Shown here piece by piece: positions 19,085 to 30,249 of a DNA stretch of 64,000 nt (its first letter is position 1; each line of letters begins with the position of its first letter). Made by a program: the position numbers and the translations under genes. Source of the DNA: Coraliomargarita algicola (GTDB lineage: Bacteria > Verrucomicrobiota > Verrucomicrobiia > Opitutales > Coraliomargaritaceae); NCBI RefSeq assembly GCF_033878955.1, contig NZ_CP138858.1, positions 2,356,001 through 2,420,000 on the forward strand, written 5' to 3'. The notes under the pieces are model-generated. The model saw only the letters and a program-made list of their open reading frames with translations, was not told the DNA's origin and did no database searches.

Positions 19085-19085
19085 A

Positions 19086-19119
19086 ACAAATGAGGCCGTC
19101 CCGAGCGGGACGGCCTCAT
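19086..19119 (-). terminator. Strong terminator of isocitrate dehydrogenase
   Basis: ATGAGGCCGTCCCG (19090-19103) pairs perfectly over 14 bases with CGGGACGGCCTCAT (19106-19119). On the minus strand the hairpin is followed by TTTGTTTTAG. There is no T-run on the plus side, so it mainly ends the minus-strand icd message, although the hairpin may also protect the 3' end of the oxidoreductase mRNA. Confidence 0.8.
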
Positions 19120-19145
19120 GGTAAAAAAGACTGCGAATCGACGTC

Positions 19146-21371
<2,226 letters not shown>

Positions 21372-21428
21372 AGTAAAAAAATAATGTCTCTATCGAATGG
21401 CTAAAATAGTAAGCAGGTTCGATACCGC

Positions 21429-22619
21429 TTAGCCCTTTAGTTGTGCGCAGAACTTAACCAATCGCCCAAGTCCCTTTTCAATGACCTCGTCGGAAGTCGC
21501 ATAGCTCAAGCGAATATAGCCCGGCGCACCAAAGCCCTCGCCAGGAACCACGGCAACCTTTTCCTCCTCCAATATACGCGCTGCAAAATCAGCCGCGCTG
21601 AGACCGAGCTTTTCAATGTTTGGAAATAAATAGAAGGCCCCCTGCGCTCGTGCACACTCCATGCCCTCGATTCCACGCAAGCCATCCAACAAAGTTAGGC
21701 GACGGCGATCAAAGACCGTCAACATCTCATTGACGGCAGCCATCGACCGATCCCAATTTTGCATCGCTGCCAATGCCCCATACTGCGCAAAAGTAGTGGC
21801 ATTGGAACTCGTCTGACTTTGCAGGTTCGCCACAGCTTTAGCCACAGGCAAAGGTGCCATCAGCGTGCCGAGGCGCCACCCCGTCATCGAAAAAGTTTTG
21901 CTAAAGCCGGCCACCGTGATGACGGCATCGGCCGCTTCCTTAGAAAACGAAGCAGGGCTCACATGCTGCACACCATCATAGAGCAAATATTCATAAATTT
22001 CGTCCGACATGATGTAGATGCCCGCTTCGAGAGCGACCTCAGTCAGCGCCTGCAATTCCTCAGGCGAGTAAATCGCGCCTGTCGGATTGGAGGGACTATT
22101 GATGACGACCATACGCGTCTTCGGTGTGATCGCTTCACGCAATTGCTCAGGCGTGATCTTAAAGCCGTTGTCCAAACCAGCAAAGATAGTCTTCGGCACC
22201 CCACCCGCCAATTTAACCATCTCGGGATAGCTCACCCAATAAGGAGCTGGAATAATCACCTCATCACCGGGGCTAATCACTGCGAGGATTGCCAGATAAC
22301 AGGAATACTTCCCCCCCGGACTCACCACACACTGGGCGGCCGTCACACCATCGACCCCTTGTTTGCGATATTTTTCAGCCAGCGCATCGCGCAACGCTGG
22401 AATACCAGGAGCCGGTGCATATTTAGTCTTCCCCTCGCGGATCGCCTCAATGCAGGCCTCTTTAATGAATTCAGGCGTATCAAAATCGGGCTCCCCTGCA
22501 CCGAAGCCGCAAACGTCTTCGCCCGCAGCCTTCAGTTCTTTGGCTTTGGCATCGACCGCTAGAGTTGGAGATGGAGCGATGTTACTCGCCCAAGTAGAGA
22601 GTTTAGCTTGCTGTGACAT
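21429..22619 (-). CDS. Class I/II pyridoxal-phosphate aminotransferase (aspartate aminotransferase type)
   Basis: 396 residues. PLP-fold markers: PSPTLAVDAKAKELKAAG, GAGEPDFDTP, NSPSNPTGAIYS, SDEIYEYLLYDG and the Schiff-base lysine in SFSKTFSMTGWRLG. It matches the Thermus-type (I-gamma) aspartate aminotransferase, which transfers the amino group between aspartate and 2-oxoglutarate and may also act on aromatic or prephenate substrates. Adjacent to icd, which makes 2-oxoglutarate, but separated from it by about 57 bases without a terminator, so the two may share a transcript. Confidence 0.9.
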   Translation of the reverse strand: MSQQAKLSTWASNIAPSPTLAVDAKAKELKAAGEDVCGFGAGEPDFDTPEFIKEACIEAIREGKTKYAPAPGIPALRDALAEKYRKQGVDGVTAAQCVVSPGGKYSCYLAILAVISPGDEVIIPAPYWVSYPEMVKLAGGVPKTIFAGLDNGFKITPEQLREAITPKTRMVVINSPSNPTGAIYSPEELQALTEVALEAGIYIMSDEIYEYLLYDGVQHVSPASFSKEAADAVITVAGFSKTFSMTGWRLGTLMAPLPVAKAVANLQSQTSSNATTFAQYGALAAMQNWDRSMAAVNEMLTVFDRRRLTLLDGLRGIEGMECARAQGAFYLFPNIEKLGLSAADFAARILEEEKVAVVPGEGFGAPGYIRLSYATSDEVIEKGLGRLVKFCAQLKG

Positions 22620-22631
22620 AGGTAGAAAAAT

Positions 22632-22678
22632 AAAAAAACGCTCCCGTCTCCACTGAATTTAACAGTGCGACGGGAGCG
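22632..22678 (-). terminator. Intrinsic terminator of the RHH/H1-like gene
   Basis: CGCTCCCGTC (22639-22648) pairs with GACGGGAGCG (22669-22678), with an inner CACTG/CAGTG stem. The minus strand continues into seven T (complement of 22632-22638). It lies between the lysine-rich gene and the aminotransferase, so it ends the former. Confidence 0.85.
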
Positions 22679-22741
22679 CAGAATCAAAACTTCTGCGTGG
22701 GCAAAAGCAAGCCTAGCCTAAGATTCCTCCAAAAAGTGAAT

Positions 22742-23623
22742 TCACTTCTTCGAAGCCTTTCGCTTAGCCGACTTCTTCTTGGAAGCCTTCTTAGCCACCT
22801 TTTTTGAAGCCGTCTTTTGAACGGACGGGGCCTTCGCAGCCTTAGCTGCGCGCTTCTTTACCGACACTTTTTTGACTGCTTTTTTGACTGTCTTTTTGGC
22901 GACTTTCTTGGCTGCCTTTTTCTGAGCGACTTTCTTAACCGCGCGCTTTTTGACAGCCGTTTTTTTAGCCACTTTCTTCTTTGCAGCTTTCTGGGCCACC
23001 TTAGGAGCGACAGTTTTCACGGCCTTCTTACTTGCCCGCTTCTTCACCGCGGTTTTCTTTGCGGCCTTTTTCTTAACCGCCTGCTTCTTAGCGACAGTCT
23101 TCTTAGCAGCTTTCTTCGCGGCTACCTTTTTCACCGCAGTCTTTTTGGCTACCTTTTTCACCGCTTTTTTAGTAGCCTTTTTCACCACTTTCTTTGCGAC
23201 CTTCTTCTTAACAGCCTTTTTCTTGGCTGGAACTTTGCGAGCTGCCTTTTTGGCAGCAACTTTCTTCTTTGTTGTTTTTTTCTTAGGCATAGTAGTTTCG
23301 GGACTGAACCCCGGAAGTTCGTCTGGTAGAGAATCCAACGCCGCCCTCAACAAAACACCTACGCTGACTTTTTTTTGCTTGCTCAGCCGAACCAGTCGTT
23401 GACGCAGCTCATCCGACAAACGGACAGAGATCTGGCGGTGCGATACGTTAGCAATTTCCAATTCAGATAGATCCAAATTACTAACTGCATAACGAACAAC
23501 TTCGCTTAAGGAGCGTGCTCCGGTTTTTAATTGAATCTCTTTCAGCCTAACTAGTAAGTCTTGCTGAAGATCAAAAGTTAATGGTGTCGTAGTTTTACTG
23601 CTCATACTCAATGCCTTACGCAT
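22742..23623 (-). CDS. Ribbon-helix-helix protein fused to a histone-H1-like Lys/Ala-rich tail
   Basis: 293 residues. Residues 8-60 and 62-105 are two related ribbon-helix-helix-like segments: PLTFDLQQDLLVRLKEIQ and ISVRLSDELRQRLVRLSKQK, each followed by a helix with SLSEVVRYAV or SVGVLLRAAL. From residue 112 the protein is an almost pure repeat of KKVAKK, KKAAKK and AVKK units with isolated Arg, Ser and Thr to the C-terminus, as in eukaryotic H1 tails and bacterial Hc1-like proteins. The N-terminus should give DNA recognition and dimerisation, and the tail non-specific DNA compaction. An internal ATG at residue 112 (23288-23290, MPKKKTTKKK) could start a tail-only form. Start alternatives are Met1 or Met7. 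A nucleoid role is inferred. Confidence 0.8.
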   Translation of the reverse strand: MRKALSMSSKTTTPLTFDLQQDLLVRLKEIQLKTGARSLSEVVRYAVSNLDLSELEIANVSHRQISVRLSDELRQRLVRLSKQKKVSVGVLLRAALDSLPDELPGFSPETTMPKKKTTKKKVAAKKAARKVPAKKKAVKKKVAKKVVKKATKKAVKKVAKKTAVKKVAAKKAAKKTVAKKQAVKKKAAKKTAVKKRASKKAVKTVAPKVAQKAAKKKVAKKTAVKKRAVKKVAQKKAAKKVAKKTVKKAVKKVSVKKRAAKAAKAPSVQKTASKKVAKKASKKKSAKRKASKK

Positions 23624-23727
23624 GCCTATAAGCTGTTTTTTATATACACCAAGTCAACAATAATTCTAATAGCCCCACAAAGCGCAACTACAACGACATC
23701 CAACAACAAAATAACGCCCCAATCAAC

Positions 23728-24660
23728 CTACAAATTTTCCATCGGCCACTGCTTATAATCACTCGCAGGCCGCATGGACACTGGAGAAAAAATCTCGCGC
23801 TCCAGAGATATGCCAACCGAAGCCGACTCGACATCGAATGTGGTCCGATCCTTCCCCGGATACTCCGTCAAAGTAATACGCTTAACAATGTACTGTTCCT
23901 GAACCTTCTGAAAACTCTCAACCGCGAAGCGAGAAGCGACCTCCCCCTGAGTATCCATGACCTCAATACGCCACAATGCATTATACGTATCATCCAGCCC
24001 CACACGCACCCCCGCAATACCGCGCTCCGCACTCGCAGACCCTTCCGGCGGATGCATCAAGAACTGCTGCGCTACCCGAGTCGCCCCCACCAAAGTAGGC
24101 CCCTCGTAGGTAAACTGCTCCCAATACACAAATGGCATCTGCAAATCAAAGGGCGAATAAAGTAAGCCCGGTAATATAGGCTCAAACAAAGCCTGCCCCT
24201 GCACCAACTGAAAAGACTCACTCTCGGAACGCCGAATCCACACCTGAGGCGCCACACCATTCTGGATAATAAGCTCCACCGCTGCTTGCACAGAATCGAA
24301 CTGCGGATCCAACTTTGAGCTCGCGGGCTCCACCCGAAAACGAGTAATCGGCCCCAGCTCATTCCACGAGCCCCACATCATTCCATTATAACGCACTGTG
24401 CGCGCACGACGCGGCTTATGCTCAAGCTCAAACTCAAAACAAAAGTCACCGTCCAAGCGCTGCCGGCGAAAAGCCTCTAAGCGCTGCGCCCCCTCCTCCG
24501 CATCAATTCGCTGCATCAAGCGCGAAGCGCGATCGTCCCGATCACCCCCGGCTCGCTGGGCGCTCAACGGCATACAGACACAAAAAAGGCCAGCCACGGA
24601 TAAACCGCATATGGCTGACCTTTGAAAAAGAGAATGAAAAAACGTTTTCTTAAATTGCAT
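23728..24660 (-). CDS. Secreted LolA-like/outer-membrane lipoprotein-sorting-like protein
   Basis: 310 residues with a signal peptide (cleavage near MPLSAQR, about residue 35). The mature part begins with a charged helix (DDRASRLMQRIDAEE) and then has LolA/LolB-like strand pairs: FCFEFELEHKPRRARTVRYNG, LPGLLYSPFDLQMPFVYWEQF and YNALWRIEVMDTQGEV. It resembles family members that bind lipid in a half-barrel and is a distant relative of the two proteins at 10.3-12.3 kb. The start codon overlaps the secG stop (TAATG), so it is translationally coupled to the Sec translocase subunit. Confidence 0.65.
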   Translation of the reverse strand: MQFKKTFFHSLFQRSAICGLSVAGLFCVCMPLSAQRAGGDRDDRASRLMQRIDAEEGAQRLEAFRRQRLDGDFCFEFELEHKPRRARTVRYNGMMWGSWNELGPITRFRVEPASSKLDPQFDSVQAAVELIIQNGVAPQVWIRRSESESFQLVQGQALFEPILPGLLYSPFDLQMPFVYWEQFTYEGPTLVGATRVAQQFLMHPPEGSASAERGIAGVRVGLDDTYNALWRIEVMDTQGEVASRFAVESFQKVQEQYIVKRITLTEYPGKDRTTFDVESASVGISLEREIFSPVSMRPASDYKQWPMENL

Positions 24661-25178
24661 TAATTCGTGGCGGGCTGCAGATCACTCGCAGCGGCATCGA
24701 CGGATTCGACAGCCTCTTGGACCTGAGCTTCAATCTCAGCAGCACCCGCTTCTACAGACTCGACAACTGCGTCCGAAGTTCCCTCTACCTTATCAACCGC
24801 AGCAGCAACATCAGCAGTCACAGCCTCCGACACACCCGCAGATTCAACCACCTCGGTAATTGTTTCCGCTACAGATTCCTCTTCCTTAGCAGAAATCAGC
24901 GTGCTCATATCCACCTCAGCAACTGCATCCGCAGCCTGCGCCTGATAGAGTAGATAAAGCCCCAGCGCGACTAAGAAGAAAGCAATAATTCCATAAACCG
25001 TGCCCTTGGTCAGAATATTGTTTGTATCCGAACCGAAGGCAGACTCCGCAGCTCCGCCACCCAGCGCAGCTCCCATACCGCCACTCTGACTGGTGCGCTG
25101 CATCAGCACGATTAAAATGACAAATGCCGAAATCAGCAAAAGGACGAGAGTTAAAAGACTGATGAGTAATGTGCTCAT
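24660..25178 (-). CDS. secG: Preprotein translocase subunit SecG with long acidic Ala-rich tail
   Basis: 172 residues, against about 75-110 usually. Two membrane helices (about 4-25 and 59-78) flank the conserved loop LMQRTSQSGGMGAALGGGAAESAFG, which identifies SecG of the SecYEG channel. Residues about 88-172 form a low-complexity Glu/Ala/Val/Ser tail that is likely helical and exposed on one side of the membrane. The tail is an oddity of unknown purpose. The downstream LolA-like gene overlaps its stop by one base. Confidence 0.88.
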   Translation of the reverse strand: MSTLLISLLTLVLLLISAFVILIVLMQRTSQSGGMGAALGGGAAESAFGSDTNNILTKGTVYGIIAFFLVALGLYLLYQAQAADAVAEVDMSTLISAKEEESVAETITEVVESAGVSEAVTADVAAAVDKVEGTSDAVVESVEAGAAEIEAQVQEAVESVDAAASDLQPATN

Positions 25179-25251
25179 AATGGTAAGCCGTTGATAATGA
25201 GAAAAGCAGGGTAAAATGCCTAGCCTGCGACTGAGTTCAAGCGAAAAGGAA

Positions 25252-25276
25252 GGATTGAACGTCGAACATCAAACGT
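25252..25276. repeat. Degenerate fragment of the REPIN central region
   Basis: ATTGAACGTCGAACATCAAA closely matches the middle of the REPIN units found at 26.4, 30.9 and 35.5 kb (GGAACGTCGAACATCCAACG). No GTAG hairpin is recognisable on either side, so it is a decayed remnant. Confidence 0.35.
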
Positions 25277-25311
25277 ACAGTGGTAAATGGCGAACAAATC
25301 ACATCTCCAGC

Positions 25312-26301
25312 CTAGAGCTTCCCCACACGTAAACGCTCCTCTAGCATCTGCATATCGCCGGGAATTTTAGACTGAAACTTAAGCTTCTTGCCACTAACCG
25401 GATGTATAATACCAATCGTCGCAGCGTGTAGCGCCTGTCGTTTAAAACCATAAGGAAGCTTCGCCCCCTTCTTTGCCACCGCCTTCTGCGTGCTCGGGTG
25501 ATAAATACGATCCCCCACCAGTGGTAGTCCATTGGCAACGGCTTGAATGCGAATCTGATGCTTCAACCCCGTCTCTAAGCGAATGCGTAGCTTGGAAACA
25601 TGGTGACGCTCAAAAACCTCTTCCACCTGATAGTGTGTAATCGCCTGAGTCGCCCCATCCGCGGGCCCGTCAACCAGTTGCTGATTATAACCACGCTCAT
25701 CCAACTGCAAGTAATTCGTCCAAGTGCCCTGCGGCTCGACTGCATCCCCATCGCCATAGGCAATGTCCTCACGCAGAAAATCATGACTCCGCAGCTGCTT
25801 AATCAGATTCTGTCTCGCAGTATCATTCAGCGCCACGCACAAGAGACCACTGGTATATTGATCCAAACGATGGACCGGAAGTGGCTTCACTGCGTCGGGC
25901 GAACCAAAGAAACTGCGTCGCGTGGCCTCACCACGTGAATCATTCAAATAGTTGGCCAAGACCTCAATGGCCGAAATCTTCCCCTGCTTCTCCGTCGGAA
26001 CCGAAAGCAAGCCCGACTCCTTATCCACAATCGCCAAATCGCTATCGAGGTAAACCAAGACCAGCTTTGGATGAATCCGCTTGCGGTGCCCCCAGGCCAC
26101 GGCCGACTTTTCTGGCGTGCCGAGCGTCAAGGAAGCGCCCGGATCTGACAAACGCAGCCCCGCCTTCGTCACAACACGCCCGTCCAAGCAGAAGCGCCCC
26201 GACGCGATCCACTCCTTCAGTCGCTTACGTGGGGAATCAGGGCATAGCCGCGCCGCCCAATCAAGGAGCGTCTTTTCGTTTTGGTTAGAGTCTTCTGTCA
26301 T
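25312..26301 (-). CDS. RluA-family pseudouridine synthase
   Basis: 329 residues from the ATG at 26301 (a further 11 codons are open upstream, but this start gives the better N-terminus, MTEDSNQNEK). An S4 RNA-binding domain (RKRLKEWIASGRFCLDGRVV) precedes the catalytic domain. The active-site Asp is in PVHRLDQYTSGLL, with the family ends GLKHQIRIQ and GDRIYHP. It isomerises uridines in rRNA or tRNA. The exact site (RluC, RluD or other) cannot be decided from sequence. A variable insert near YGDGDAVEPQGTW separates it from the E. coli enzymes. Confidence 0.88.
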   Translation of the reverse strand: MTEDSNQNEKTLLDWAARLCPDSPRKRLKEWIASGRFCLDGRVVTKAGLRLSDPGASLTLGTPEKSAVAWGHRKRIHPKLVLVYLDSDLAIVDKESGLLSVPTEKQGKISAIEVLANYLNDSRGEATRRSFFGSPDAVKPLPVHRLDQYTSGLLCVALNDTARQNLIKQLRSHDFLREDIAYGDGDAVEPQGTWTNYLQLDERGYNQQLVDGPADGATQAITHYQVEEVFERHHVSKLRIRLETGLKHQIRIQAVANGLPLVGDRIYHPSTQKAVAKKGAKLPYGFKRQALHAATIGIIHPVSGKKLKFQSKIPGDMQMLEERLRVGKL

Positions 26302-26365
26302 CAATACACAGTGCGCCAAGTCTAGCGCAGGCAAGCAAGCTCATTCAGCCAAAGACCTAAAGACC

Positions 26366-26387
26366 CGGCTAGCGTCGCATCGCCACA
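26366..26387. repeat. Half REP, degenerate (right arm)
   Basis: GGCTAGCGTCGCATCGCCACA resembles the right-hand end of the REPIN unit (GGCGTCGCATCGCTACA) with two or three changes. It is followed by the linker CCAATTGAATCCCGT, a close variant of which recurs after the 26529-26617 unit. Confidence 0.5.
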
Positions 26388-26406
26388 ACCAATTGAATCC
26401 CGTTGA

Positions 26407-26516
26407 TGACAGCGAACTCGAGTCAGCGAGATCTCGGGGAACGTCGAGCATCCAACGCTCAACATCCAATGCTGAATTCCAAGACGCGCCGACGCGACCG
26501 GCGTCGCATCGCTACA
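26407..26516. repeat. REPIN unit 1 (110 bp)
   Basis: A full-length element. The left REP is mutated (GACAGCGA instead of GTAGCGA; arms CTCG.GTCAGCGAG weakened). The centre is GGGAACGTCGAGCATCCAAC and the right REP GCGACCGGCGTCGCATCGCTACA is intact. Its order and length equal those of the units near the RAYT gene. Confidence 0.8.
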
Positions 26517-26528
26517 AAAAAACTGCAC

Positions 26529-26617
26529 CGTAGCGAGGTCTCGAGGAACGTCGAACATCCAAGGTTCAATGTTGCACTCAAGGACCCTACAGACGCGACT
26601 GGCGTCGCGTCGCTACA
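26529..26617. repeat. REPIN unit 2 (89 bp, internal deletion)
   Basis: Begins CGTAGCGAGGTCTCG and ends GTCGCGTCGCTACA. The left hairpin has lost the 14 bases between the two TAGCGA copies seen in intact units (TAGCGAACTCGCGCTAGCGAGG), a typical slippage deletion. The right arm here has GTCGCGTC, making the 8-bp stem with GACGCGAC perfect. Confidence 0.8.
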
Positions 26618-26630
26618 AGCAACTGAATCC

Positions 26631-26662
26631 CGTAGCGAACTCGCGCCAGCGAGGTCTCCGGA
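26631..26662. repeat. REPIN partial (left REP only)
   Basis: CGTAGCGAACTCGCGCCAGC followed by GAGGTCTCCGG is a complete left REP (CTCGC/GCGAG stem). The centre and right REP are absent. The preceding linker AGCAACTGAATCC is like the one at 26388-26400. Confidence 0.7.
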
Positions 26663-26685
26663 ATCTCGCGAAACCAGACACACAT

Positions 26686-26716
26686 AAAAAAGCCCCCTCG
26701 GCGAACCGAGAGGGCT
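26686..26716 (-). terminator. Intrinsic terminator of the porin gene
   Basis: AGCCCCCTCGG (26691-26701) pairs with CCGAGAGGGCT (26706-26716) around CGAA. On the minus strand the stem is followed by a T-run (complement of 26686-26690 and flanking). It lies 42 bases beyond the porin stop. Confidence 0.85.
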
Positions 26717-26758
26717 TTGAAAATAAGATTTCTTTACGATCTAATTTGGTAAACCAAA

Positions 26759-27856
26759 TTAGAAGGAGAAGATAAGCTCAACTGCACCTTGAAGGCCGTC
26801 GAAGTCATCACCTGCGAAAGCAGCGTTGTCTGTGTCGAACTCACCGTCAACATAGCTAACTTCAGTCACAAGGAAGAGGTTATCTGTGAAAGCATAACCG
26901 TGAGCCAATGTGAACTTCATTGCATCAGCTTCAAGATCGACTGCTGTGCCAGCAACATCGAGGTCAGCTTCATGATCTGTGTATGTGAAACGACCTGTGA
27001 TAGATGCTTGATCGCTGTAAGCGAAGTTAGCCATCAAGAGGAATTGAAGCACTTCTTCGTTAGCTGCAAAAGTATTTGCAGAAGTACCGAAGCCAGCGTC
27101 GATAGCTGTTTCAACACCGATTGCACCCAATGTAGCACCCGACTCCAAGTCACCGTAGTTGACTTCAGCAGCGAAGATCCAAGCACCTGTTTCGAAAGTA
27201 ACGTATGCGTTGATTGCGTAGTTGTCTACGTCATCACCATTCTCGTATACACCACCCAAGAAACCAGTGAGGCCTTCAGCGAGGATCACAGAACCAGCAG
27301 CTTCAACAGCGTATGTCGAATCGGGGTTACCACCGAATGCGTCGCTACCGTTGTCGTAAGCTTCGTCTTGAAGAGAAAGACCGAAGAATGTAGTGTCTGA
27401 TTCGTGTGTGTATTTAACACCTTGTGCATAGCCAGGAAGCACAGATGTATCACCGATCAACATATCGTATCCGAAGGAATACTGATACAAACCAGTTGGC
27501 TCAAATGCTTCGAAACCGAGCATAGAAGCGTAACGACCTGCAGTCACTGCGCTGCCACCATCCATGTGGTATGTAACGAACGCTTGCTCAACTTCTGTTG
27601 TGGAATCATCATTGTCTTCGTAATCGAAGTCAATTTGAGCTGTAACAGTGTCGAAATCGAACAACCAGCTGATCTCAACCTGATCGATTGCGAAGCTGTT
27701 TTCGTTACCCTCATCACCAGCGAACTCGCTGTCAGTGTGAGTGTAAGACATATCTACGAAGCCTTCGAAAGAAAGGAAGTCGTTTACAACGATTTCCGCA
27801 GTCGAAAAGCTAGAAGCTGCAACAAATGCAGATGCGATAGCAATTTTGTTTTTCAT
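26759..27856 (-). CDS. Outer-membrane porin-like beta-barrel protein
   Basis: 365 residues from the ATG at 27856 (MKNKIAIASAFVAASSFSTA), which gives a clean signal peptide. Longer upstream frames start with a non-signal sequence. The mature protein is acidic and made of alternating amphipathic strands with turns rich in Asp, Gly and Asn, ending in Phe (VELIFSF), the usual outer-membrane insertion signal. Segments such as DQVEISWLFDFDTVTAQIDF and GRYASMLGFEAFEPTGLYQY match the OmpL/BBP2 type of porin-like proteins. Codon use is strongly biased, suggesting high expression. The channel specificity is unknown. Confidence 0.75.
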   Translation of the reverse strand: MKNKIAIASAFVAASSFSTAEIVVNDFLSFEGFVDMSYTHTDSEFAGDEGNENSFAIDQVEISWLFDFDTVTAQIDFDYEDNDDSTTEVEQAFVTYHMDGGSAVTAGRYASMLGFEAFEPTGLYQYSFGYDMLIGDTSVLPGYAQGVKYTHESDTTFFGLSLQDEAYDNGSDAFGGNPDSTYAVEAAGSVILAEGLTGFLGGVYENGDDVDNYAINAYVTFETGAWIFAAEVNYGDLESGATLGAIGVETAIDAGFGTSANTFAANEEVLQFLLMANFAYSDQASITGRFTYTDHEADLDVAGTAVDLEADAMKFTLAHGYAFTDNLFLVTEVSYVDGEFDTDNAAFAGDDFDGLQGAVELIFSF

Positions 27857-28003
27857 ATTGTATGTTTGTTTTTGTGTTTTGTTTGTTTGTTCAACCTCAG
27901 CCATACCAGCGAAAGTGCTCACACGATTGAGGTTAAAAGTAATTTAGCTATAATTATGTCCGATCCAATCGATAGCAAATAATAGCCAATAAGTTAAGAA
28001 AAC

Positions 28004-28591
28004 TTAGGGTAAACGCTGCCTTGTAACCGCACTCTTGTTGACTGCGGGTGCCGCACTAAAGTCAGGCTTTTCGACCGCGACGACCTTCCCCTTTTTGAAA
28101 GAAATTTTACCATGCATACCACTACTGGTATCGCGCAGGCTGGTTTCGTACCAATACACTTTATCGACGCGCGGCTTAAGAGAATCTACGGAACGTGGCG
28201 GATACCCTAGCAATTCGATGACCTTCTCCTCTGTCACACCGCGCTTCACCCCGTCCCATTGCTCTTCCTGAGTCCAACGAAGATTGCGCCACGCACTACC
28301 GGCAAGAATGTCGAAAGTAGCACCATTCCCTAAGATCGAAGCTTTCGAACTCCCAGAAGACGCAACAGTATTAACCGTATTAACCGTATTGGCCGCCAAG
28401 ACCTTAACCTCCTTAGTCTCTTGCTCTGTGTCCGCTAGACGCTGTTCCAATTGGAGGAGACGCTGTTCGAGCTGCGCAATGCGAGCTGCATCTGAACCAG
28501 AACCTGCATCTGCGAAAGATGACTGCAGAGGTAGGGCAAGGGAGACAACAGATGCCGCGAGGGCAGATAAATTAAATAAACTGATACGCAT
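28004..28591 (-). CDS. Secreted coiled-coil protein with BamE/SmpA-like domain
   Basis: 195 residues. The ATG at 28591 is preferred over 28609 because GTGAGGG lies just upstream and because MRISLFNLSALAASVVSLAL is then a proper signal peptide ending FADA. Residues about 36-66 form a heptad coiled coil (IAQLEQRLLQLEQRLADTEQ) resembling Lpp/YbgF-type trimerisation helices. A tandem NTVNTV follows. The C-terminal half (WDGVKRGVTEEKVIELLGYPPR, KVYWYE, GKISFKKGKVV) matches the small BamE/SmpA-like fold. It probably acts in the periplasm or at the outer membrane. Confidence 0.6.
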   Translation of the reverse strand: MRISLFNLSALAASVVSLALPLQSSFADAGSGSDAARIAQLEQRLLQLEQRLADTEQETKEVKVLAANTVNTVNTVASSGSSKASILGNGATFDILAGSAWRNLRWTQEEQWDGVKRGVTEEKVIELLGYPPRSVDSLKPRVDKVYWYETSLRDTSSGMHGKISFKKGKVVAVEKPDFSAAPAVNKSAVTRQRLP

Positions 28592-28719
28592 ATTTTCCCT
28601 CACCTTCATGGTTAGTACCGAAATTAACGCAAGTAAAAAGTATGCCCTGCAATGGAAAGGAACGGCACTCTTAGAGAAAAAATTGACCCGTTAGACATCG
28701 ACCAATACCACTGACTCTT

Positions 28720-29100
28720 ATGAGCACTCAGCGTACATTTATACTACTCGCCGGCCTATTTGCCCTGACCGCCGTCATACTAGGAGCCTTCGGCGCCCAC
28801 GCCCTGCAAAGTCGACTGGAATCCGCTGACACACAAGCCACCTGGGACACGGCGGTGAACTATCAAATGTGGCACGCACTGGCTCTCCTCACCTTAGCCA
28901 ACTATACGCTCTCGGGACGCACCTTTAAGGTCGCCCTCTACTGCCTAAGCCTGGGCATCCCACTCTTTTCAGGCTCACTTTACTGGCTAGCACTCGACGG
29001 CCCTCGCTGGCTGGGGCCCATCACACCGCTCGGCGGCCTGCTATTTATAATTGGCTGGGCTAGCGTCACCCTAGCCGCATTCAAAATGAGAAATGAATAA
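28720..29100 (+). CDS. DUF423 (YgdD/TMEM256-like) membrane protein
   Basis: 126 residues with four predicted membrane helices. The family motifs are present: LGAFGAHAL near residue 22, TAVNYQMWHALALL (about 45-58), LFSGSLYWLAL (about 85) and ITPLGGLLFIIGW. Members are small integral inner-membrane proteins of unknown function. The gene is complete, with the usual length, and lies 68 bases before transaldolase on the same strand. Confidence 0.85.
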   Translation: MSTQRTFILLAGLFALTAVILGAFGAHALQSRLESADTQATWDTAVNYQMWHALALLTLANYTLSGRTFKVALYCLSLGIPLFSGSLYWLALDGPRWLGPITPLGGLLFIIGWASVTLAAFKMRNE

Positions 29101-29186
29101 GATTGGAGCTAGCCATGTGTTAAAGTCATGCAAAACCCACAAAACAAATTTGCCCCCAATAGCTTCCCATGCAAAGTATGCCGTCT

Positions 29187-30138
<952 letters not shown>

Positions 30139-30143
<5 letters not shown>

Positions 30144-30233
30144 CGACCTCGCGCTAGCGAGGTCACGGGGAACGCTCAACATCCAATGTTAAATTCCAGG
30201 CCGCACGGACGCGACTGGCGTCGCATCGCTACA
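30139..30233. repeat. REPIN unit abutting tal and the RAYT gene (95 bp)
   Basis: Begins TGTAGCGACCTCGCGCTAGC and ends GTCGCATCGCTACA. The left REP is a perfect hairpin here: GACCTCGC, loop GCTA, GCGAGGTC. The centre is shorter than in other units (AACGCTCAACATCCAATG retained). The right REP is GCGAC-TGGC-GTCGC. It overlaps the last five bases of tal and ends 16 bases before the RAYT stop codon. Confidence 0.9.
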
Positions 30234-30249
30234 CCCAATTTCCCAACAT

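Noticed and set aside
21759..22562. 267-residue plus-strand frame
   Set aside because: Entirely opposite the aminotransferase gene, His/Arg-rich composition typical of antisense frames.
22950..23402. 150-residue hydrophobic Phe/Ala-rich frame on the plus strand
   Set aside because: It is the complement of the Lys/Ala repeats (AAG to CTT and so on) of the H1-like protein; no ribosome-binding site and no independent support.
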